Source: Rubripirellula tenax
GTDB taxonomy: Bacteria > Planctomycetota > Planctomycetia > Pirellulales > Pirellulaceae
Direction of reading: 5' to 3'
Assembly: GCF_007860125.1 (NCBI RefSeq)
Contig: NZ_SJPW01000005.1
Coordinates: 618,065 to 682,064, forward strand
DNA length: 64,000 nt
Shown: in pieces, positions 59,130-64,000 of the stretch
Numbering within the stretch: the first letter of the stretch is position 1
Layout of the letters: every line of letters begins with the position of its first letter
Made by a program: the position numbers and the translations under genes
The notes under the pieces: generated by a model
The model's database searches: none
What the model saw: the letters and a program-made list of their open reading frames with translations, nothing else
What the model was told of the DNA's origin: nothing

Positions 59130-61534
59130 CCACGCAACGTTTCGACTTTGCGAAACAGATACGCGTCGGACGTGACCAACGATGCGATCAGCGATTTCAT
59201 GCTGCCGCCGTTATCCGCGTACGCCCGGTAAGCTTCCTGCAGGACGGGTGCATCGTTGATGGTCTCGTTGCGGCCGATCCAAAATCGGAAGGCGTGACGC
59301 ACAAAGACTTGCTTGACCCGTTCGCTGCGCGCCAACTTGTCGATCATGTCCAGCGCGTCGTCGACGGGACCATCCAAATCGGGATCACCGCTACCGATAA
59401 TCTCGCCGCGAGTATCGACCGGTTGATCCTGTTCTTTCGTTCGATACAAACCAAGGTGGTTGTACATTTCGAACGGCAGACCGAGTGGATCCATTTTTTG
59501 ATGGCACTTCCAGCAATACTCCTCTCGCGTGACACGCATCCGGTGTCGCAGCGTTTGACCCGGTTCGGCCGGCAGCATCGCATCCACCGTAATCGGCACA
59601 TCGGGGACCGCGTCGCCGAGTAGACGTTCGCGGACCCAGCGGCCTCGCATGATGGCGTGGTTGTCCATCGCGTCGGTGTGGGAAACCAACCAACTCGGAT
59701 GCGTCAAGATTCCTCGCCGTTGCTCGACCGGCAGCGACGTCAATGCTCGGACCGTCTTTGCGCTCTTGATGACTTGAGCAACACGAACGTGAATCGGTTC
59801 GCCTTTGGGGAGTTCGGCCGGGTCAATCGTGACGCGTCGGGACGCCTTTTTGGCGTTCTTCTTATCAGGATCTTTCGGCGGCGGATCGGAGCTTACGAAT
59901 TCACCAAAGTAGGGTGCGTCTTGATTCGGATCGAAGACGACTCGATCCGTCGTCAACAACTCGTGCAAAACGTCCTTGTCTTCGTTTAAGATCAATTCGA
60001 CCAAACGATCGGTGTGTGCCGTCATGTTGAACATGGTTCGGTAATGCGTTTGCGGTTTCACATCCGCGCCGGCGGCAAGCATCGCCTTGGTGTCTTTGCA
60101 AACGTAACCCGCACGGTCGTAGTCGAAAAATTCGCGAAAGAACTGAAGCACGCGTGGCTTACGAAAACTGTCATCGGTGAGCATCCGATCGACTTCGCGG
60201 CGTACATCCTCGCGAGTCTTCAATCGCCCTGTGGCGACGGCCTGTTTCAATGCTTCATCGGGTTCGATGTAGCTGAGCGCCGCGTTAATCGCTAATGCAA
60301 GTTCCTGACCACTCAACATGATTCGACCGAATTCATCGGGCTCGCCATGCTCGACAAGTTCCGGCCGAAACAACGCGTCACGATCCAGGAAGATGGGCGC
60401 CAAGCCAAGGATCACGCCTTCTTGTTTTCCAAGGTCGGCAATCGCATCTTTGACAAGGGCCAAATACTGCCGAGTTTCGGCCTTCGTCGGCGGCCGACCG
60501 GTTAGCGATTCAAACAGAAAATCGACGGCGGCAACCAGTCGTTCGTCTGTGACGCCGTCCTCTGCCATCAAGTCATAAACGGGTGTCAGTGGACGCTTGG
60601 TTGACTTGCCATAGAAAAGACTTTGGGCCAAGCCACGAAGATCGCCGTGTTTGTATTTCTGGTCAATCTCGCGAACGTCGTCGGCGAACTGATAGGGTTC
60701 TGCATCCGGTCCGTAAGCCATGAACCGCAAAATATTCTCGGCGTTGTTGGCAATCTGTGTCGCCTCGGCTCCGTTGACCGAATACAGATCGGCGTAGCTG
60801 CGCAGACCGTGGTAGTTCTCTGATGTCAGAACCGGTGGGAAGCCTGTGATGGCCGCCGCATAAGCCGCCGTACCACCGATCCATCCGATGACACGATCGA
60901 GGCCGTAGTAGACTTTGACTTCGCCGTCTTCGTTGGGATTGATGTGGTCGCCACGAGTTCGAAGCCCCGGCCGCTTCGGATCGTACGCGGGTTCGGCATT
61001 GATCAGTCCGTTCAATCGCGTCAGGTGTTCCTGGGGATGAAGTCGCCACAGGCGAGCCGGCGATGACGGCGGATCCAGTCCTTCGGGAATCCGACCAAAC
61101 AGAAGACCGTGATCCAGATGGTTGCCCTTGTCCGGTTTCAGATGAGCATGAAATCCGCCTCGATCTTGCATCGCCGTTTGCAATTGGTCCGTGATCCAAG
61201 TCGACAGCTCCCATCGCTCGACCAGCGTCGGCTTTTCTTCACCTTCCGGTGGCATCGCCTTGAGCGCGACCTGTTCCCAGATCGTTTTCCAAAGCGCCGA
61301 ATTGTCTACGTCGACACCGACAAGTCCATCCAGCGCAACGTTCCCTTCTTGCGTATCCGAACTGTGGCAGTCGACGCAATAATGGTGCAAGAATGGCTTC
61401 GCAAACGACTCGAACGTTCGTGGTTGCTCAGCACCGATGTTTGACACCGGTACAAATACCGTCACGAAGGCCAGCCAACAGAGCGTTGGAAACATCGACG
61501 ATCTGGTCATTCGGATTCGCGGTTGGCTTGTCAC
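59090..61534 (-). CDS. Exported c-type-heme DUF1587/1592/1588/1585 protein
   Basis: The start is GTG 61534, overlapping the DUF1552 stop by one base (TAGTG), or ATG 61510, which begins at a better signal peptide (MTRSSMFPTLCWLAFVTVFV). The ~814-residue protein has a CVDCH heme motif near residue 55 and a second CxxCH (CWKCHQKMDPLG) near the C-terminal third. DUF1592-type LSYIEPDEALKQAVATG, DUF1588-type LTHPSWLVSHTDAMDNHAIM and DUF1585-type FVRHAFRFWIGRNETIND segments are recognisable. Planctomycetes have many such genes paired with DUF1552; substrates are unknown, but a secreted redox role is likely. Confidence 0.92.
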   Translation of the reverse strand: MTSQPRIRMTRSSMFPTLCWLAFVTVFVPVSNIGAEQPRTFESFAKPFLHHYCVDCHSSDTQEGNVALDGLVGVDVDNSALWKTIWEQVALKAMPPEGEEKPTLVERWELSTWITDQLQTAMQDRGGFHAHLKPDKGNHLDHGLLFGRIPEGLDPPSSPARLWRLHPQEHLTRLNGLINAEPAYDPKRPGLRTRGDHINPNEDGEVKVYYGLDRVIGWIGGTAAYAAAITGFPPVLTSENYHGLRSYADLYSVNGAEATQIANNAENILRFMAYGPDAEPYQFADDVREIDQKYKHGDLRGLAQSLFYGKSTKRPLTPVYDLMAEDGVTDERLVAAVDFLFESLTGRPPTKAETRQYLALVKDAIADLGKQEGVILGLAPIFLDRDALFRPELVEHGEPDEFGRIMLSGQELALAINAALSYIEPDEALKQAVATGRLKTREDVRREVDRMLTDDSFRKPRVLQFFREFFDYDRAGYVCKDTKAMLAAGADVKPQTHYRTMFNMTAHTDRLVELILNEDKDVLHELLTTDRVVFDPNQDAPYFGEFVSSDPPPKDPDKKNAKKASRRVTIDPAELPKGEPIHVRVAQVIKSAKTVRALTSLPVEQRRGILTHPSWLVSHTDAMDNHAIMRGRWVRERLLGDAVPDVPITVDAMLPAEPGQTLRHRMRVTREEYCWKCHQKMDPLGLPFEMYNHLGLYRTKEQDQPVDTRGEIIGSGDPDLDGPVDDALDMIDKLARSERVKQVFVRHAFRFWIGRNETINDAPVLQEAYRAYADNGGSMKSLIASLVTSDAYLFRKVETLRGQDRSATGSRTNR

Positions 61535-62853
61535 TACGCCATCAACTCTTCGATCGGGCCAACGCGGTTGTCATGAACGCTTGCGATATTTCTTTCCATG
61601 TTGAACCGATCGCACGGGGCGCCGATCGCGTGCAAAAGCGTTGTGTAGAGCGCATTGATCGGTCGCTTGCCGTCCAGTTGTGTGAACCGGCCTGTCTTCA
61701 AGCTGCCGCTGCAATTCCCCAACAAGATGAAGGGCCAGTTGTCGCCAACGGTGTGCTGCTTGTTCGCATTGTTGCTGGTGTAGACGATCAGGGTGTTATC
61801 CATCATCGTCCCGCCGTCTTCGGGAACCGACTCAAGTTCCTGCATCAGCTTGACCAACATCTGGCAGTTGTACTGGCGAATCTTGATCCAAATCGGATTG
61901 TCCGGTTGGTCCATGTGCCCCAGGTTGTGACCCGCCTCGGTGATTCCCAGCCCTTTCCATGCGCCGAAGATCTCACCGCGTCCGGACCCAATCGTCAAAA
62001 CGTTCGTCAAGCCAGCCTTCAAGGTTGCGATACCAATATCAAGCAACGAATCATGCCAATCCGTTTCGAATTCTGGCGTAAGAAATTGTTTACCGTACTC
62101 GGGAACAAACGGCTTCAAGTGATCCGACACCCCGGCCAATCGCTCCTGCAATGCATTGATTTTTCGGAAGCCGTCGACATAGTTGCCGTATCGATCGCGG
62201 TCGCCCGACGGCAGCGATTGACTGTGTTGGCCTGCCAGTTTTTCGACGCGATGGAAAACTTTCGATCTCGCTTCGAAGCGGCGCTTCACGTCTCCCGTCG
62301 CCATTCCACCGAACAGCATCTGATACAGATCATTGGGATTGGAATGCATGAAGATCGGCTTCCCGGCGCCGGTGGCGGAAAGCGTGGCGAGCGTCGGACG
62401 CGATACCATGTTCTCGAGCGCGTCCATTCCAATACATAGGTGCGGCATGATCGTTTGTGGCAACCGCTGGCTGATCTCATAGTCGATCGTCGTGCCAGCC
62501 GGCGGGATGCCGATGCCGCCTCGATAGCCACCTAGTGCGCCGAAGTAAGCGCTGTGAGACGGACTCGTGTGACGACCGTGAAGCCCCGTGATGATATTGA
62601 TTTTGTTTTTGTAGGGCTCCAACGCGGCGATCGGTTCTGGCAAAGTCACGCCGGCCAACGAACCCGACTGCTTCATTCCCGCCGGCACACACGTGGCCGG
62701 ATCAAAACCCTGGTTTTGCAGGAAAAATACGATGCGTTTCGGTGCGCCGACGCGGGCGGTCGCCGCAACGACTCGCGACGGACAAATTGTCGGACCGAAT
62801 GCCGTGCCGACGCCGACCGCCGTGGCTCGAAGCATGTGTCTGCGACTGATCAT
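61534..62853 (-). CDS. DUF1552-family Tat-exported protein
   Basis: The 439-residue protein has a Tat-like signal ([20 protein letters not shown]) and a DUF1552 body: [56 protein letters not shown]-like [12 protein letters not shown] and [21 protein letters not shown]. The family has an alkaline-phosphatase-like or sulfatase-like fold. It precedes the heme gene in the same transcript (TAGTG overlap). Confidence 0.92.
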   Translation of the reverse strand: MISRRHMLRATAVGVGTAFGPTICPSRVVAATARVGAPKRIVFFLQNQGFDPATCVPAGMKQSGSLAGVTLPEPIAALEPYKNKINIITGLHGRHTSPSHSAYFGALGGYRGGIGIPPAGTTIDYEISQRLPQTIMPHLCIGMDALENMVSRPTLATLSATGAGKPIFMHSNPNDLYQMLFGGMATGDVKRRFEARSKVFHRVEKLAGQHSQSLPSGDRDRYGNYVDGFRKINALQERLAGVSDHLKPFVPEYGKQFLTPEFETDWHDSLLDIGIATLKAGLTNVLTIGSGRGEIFGAWKGLGITEAGHNLGHMDQPDNPIWIKIRQYNCQMLVKLMQELESVPEDGGTMMDNTLIVYTSNNANKQHTVGDNWPFILLGNCSGSLKTGRFTQLDGKRPINALYTTLLHAIGAPCDRFNMERNIASVHDNRVGPIEELMA

Positions 62854-63231
62854 GGTTTGTCTTGCAGGGTGAGGTGGGACTGCTTAGCAACCGTTTCCAT
62901 GGCAATGGGGGCCTGTTGAAAAAGGTGGGAAAGCTCGATGGCGGATTTAGGCGGGGAAAACTCGGGAGCCATCGCGAACCGCTTCATTCTATTTCAAATC
63001 GCGGGCTCGAACCACACTAGCTTCCAAGCTATGGACGCTCTTCACGTAATGGACGCTGGGGCATTCGTGTCGGCTGGTATTGGCTAAGCAATATGCATGC
63101 TCGTTTGACGCAAATCGTTAAGCACAGGTCGTGAACGGACAACCGACGTCGCGATCAATCAACTATCCTTTCAGCCGGTGATTCGACGATTTTGACTGCG
63201 AATCGACTTCACAAACCCCTTAAAAATCAAA
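62854..63231. other. Spacer with a partial repeat copy
   Basis: This 378-base divergent spacer contains no gene. It holds GCCTGTTGAAAAAGG at 62911-62925, the arm sequence of the palindrome at 31383, followed by CGATGGC...GCCATCG. Promoters for the DUF1552 operon and the sulfatase must be here; no convincing boxes were picked. Confidence 0.55.
62911..62925 (+). repeat. Partial copy of palindromic repeat arm
   Basis: GCCTGTTGAAAAAGG is identical to 15 bases of the arm at 31383-31406, and then diverges (TGGGAAAGCTCG in place of GGTCTGACCC). No second arm was found in this spacer, so it seems to be a truncated or different member of the family. Confidence 0.6.
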
Positions 63232-64000
63232 ATGAACCTTCGGCAAGTCGTAGCGGCAACCGTGTTGGTCGTGGCCGTCCTGCAAACCGTCGACACAGCC
63301 TCGGCCGACGAGCGAGCCAGCCGACCCAACATCGTCTTCCTATTCGCTGATGACTGGGGCTGGGGCGACCTGAGCTGCCATGGCCATCCGTACGTAAGAA
63401 CGCCCAACATCGATCGATTGGCCCGCGAGGGGACCGACTTCCATCGGTTCACGGTGGCAAGCGGAGTCTGCTCGCCCAGCCGTACAGCCGTGATGACGGG
63501 CCACTTTCCGGCTCGCTACAACATCGACGGTCACTTCGCGTATGTGCCAAGCAACGCGAAACGCAACATGCCGGACTGGCTCGATCCAAACACCGTCACG
63601 TTGCCGAAACTGTTACAGGCATCCGGTTATGCGACAGCTCATTTTGGAAAGTGGCATCTGTCCAACGATATGATCCCGGACTCTCCATCGCCCGGTGACT
63701 ATGGATACGACACCTACGGAGCGTTCAATTGCTCGGGCGAACAAATGCCCGTACACGAGGATGCGAAAGGTGCGATCGAATTCATCGAGCAGAGCCACAA
63801 AGCCGGCAAGCCGTTCTTCATCAATCTTTGGATGCACGAACCGCACACACCCTTTCACGTCGTGCCGAAATATCGCTGGCGATTTCGCGAAAGCGAACTT
63901 GAGGAAACCGACGAAATCTACGCATCGGTATTGTCGCATGCCGACGATCGAATCGGCGAAGTCCTGGATGCCTTGGATCGCCTGCAACTGGCGGACAACA
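63232..64000 (+). CDS. Exported sulfatase (partial)
   Basis: The frame runs from ATG 63232 off the right edge; 256 residues are visible. A signal peptide (LRQVVAATVLVVAVLQTVDTAS) is followed by RPNIVFLFADDWGWGDLSCH (Asp40 and Asp41 as Ca ligands) and the sulfatase signature GVCSPSRTAVMTGHFPARY with Cys80 in CSPSR, which is converted to formylglycine. GYATAHFGKWHLS, and HEPHTPFHVVPKYRW follow. It is an aryl- or polysaccharide sulfatase; a maturase is not in view. Confidence 0.95.
   Translation, partial: MNLRQVVAATVLVVAVLQTVDTASADERASRPNIVFLFADDWGWGDLSCHGHPYVRTPNIDRLAREGTDFHRFTVASGVCSPSRTAVMTGHFPARYNIDGHFAYVPSNAKRNMPDWLDPNTVTLPKLLQASGYATAHFGKWHLSNDMIPDSPSPGDYGYDTYGAFNCSGEQMPVHEDAKGAIEFIEQSHKAGKPFFINLWMHEPHTPFHVVPKYRWRFRESELEETDEIYASVLSHADDRIGEVLDALDRLQLADN

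Noticed and set aside
1-64000. CRISPR arrays, insertion sequences, phage genes and rRNA
   Set aside because: No direct-repeat array, transposase, integrase, capsid or rRNA sequence was seen while reading the window.

Overview
The window looks like chromosome from a planctomycete, most probably of the Pirellulaceae (Rhodopirellula-like). The indicators are protein families that are typical of, or strongly enriched in, that phylum: a DUF1552/DUF1592 (c-type heme) pair next to a sulfatase, a TIGR03000-domain Gly/Ser-rich exported protein, a DUF1080 protein, PEP-CTERM sorting tails, an HTTM-family membrane protein with an unlabelled partner, and a PQQ-propeller protein whose N-terminus carries a LTHFQASKL-type motif. 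No transposase, phage gene, CRISPR array or rRNA operon was seen. All functional calls come from reading the sequence; no database search was run.

Layout. 1-8144 (minus) is a regularly spaced six-gene run: an exported terpenoid-cyclase-fold protein, a single-pass membrane protein, a TolQ/MotA-type channel, two ExbD-type subunits (the second with an N-terminal cytoplasmic zinc ribbon) and a membrane-anchored PQQ propeller protein that runs off the left edge. A tRNA-Phe(GAA) follows at 8403. 8713-12176 (plus) holds an AGCS amino-acid:cation symporter, a coupled phosphodiesterase and mscL; 12173-16340 (minus) holds dusB, a beta-barrel-like exported protein and an ABC-F protein; 16645-19455 is sucA. 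19539-26718 contains a coiled-coil membrane protein with a DnaJ-like zinc motif, a DCC thiol oxidoreductase, purQ, a membrane arrestin-like protein overlapped by a small AAA ATPase, a VTT/DedA-like protein, a PH-domain protein and a methyltransferase.

26858-35556 has an NHL-repeat Tat substrate, a DMT transporter downstream of a PP2C phosphatase, dprA, a strong palindromic repeat in a divergent intergenic region, an acyltransferase, a lipase-like hydrolase and a comM-like AAA ATPase. 35873-45519 has two convergent PEP-CTERM proteins (one a GH16 glycanase) whose ends overlap, a DUF502 protein, comF, an ECF-like sigma factor, an HTTM pair and the TIGR03000 protein. 45759-51007 (minus) is a group of overlapping or near-contiguous genes (DUF1080, HAD hydrolase, Ppx/GppA, DUF72, exported PIMT). 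51343-53335 is ilvD plus a small basic protein. 53355-57219 is a translationally coupled ABC exporter operon with a propeller-like insert in its permease, facing a histidine kinase/response regulator pair at 57401-59129. 59090-64000 holds the heme/DUF1592, DUF1552 and sulfatase genes.

The most system-like and least explained elements are the TolQ-ExbD-ExbD envelope cluster without a TonB, the membrane arrestin plus AAA ATPase pair, and the ABC-2 exporter with a propeller domain. Gene packing is tight: start/stop overlaps of 1 to 4 bases are frequent and four convergent pairs overlap at their 3' ends.
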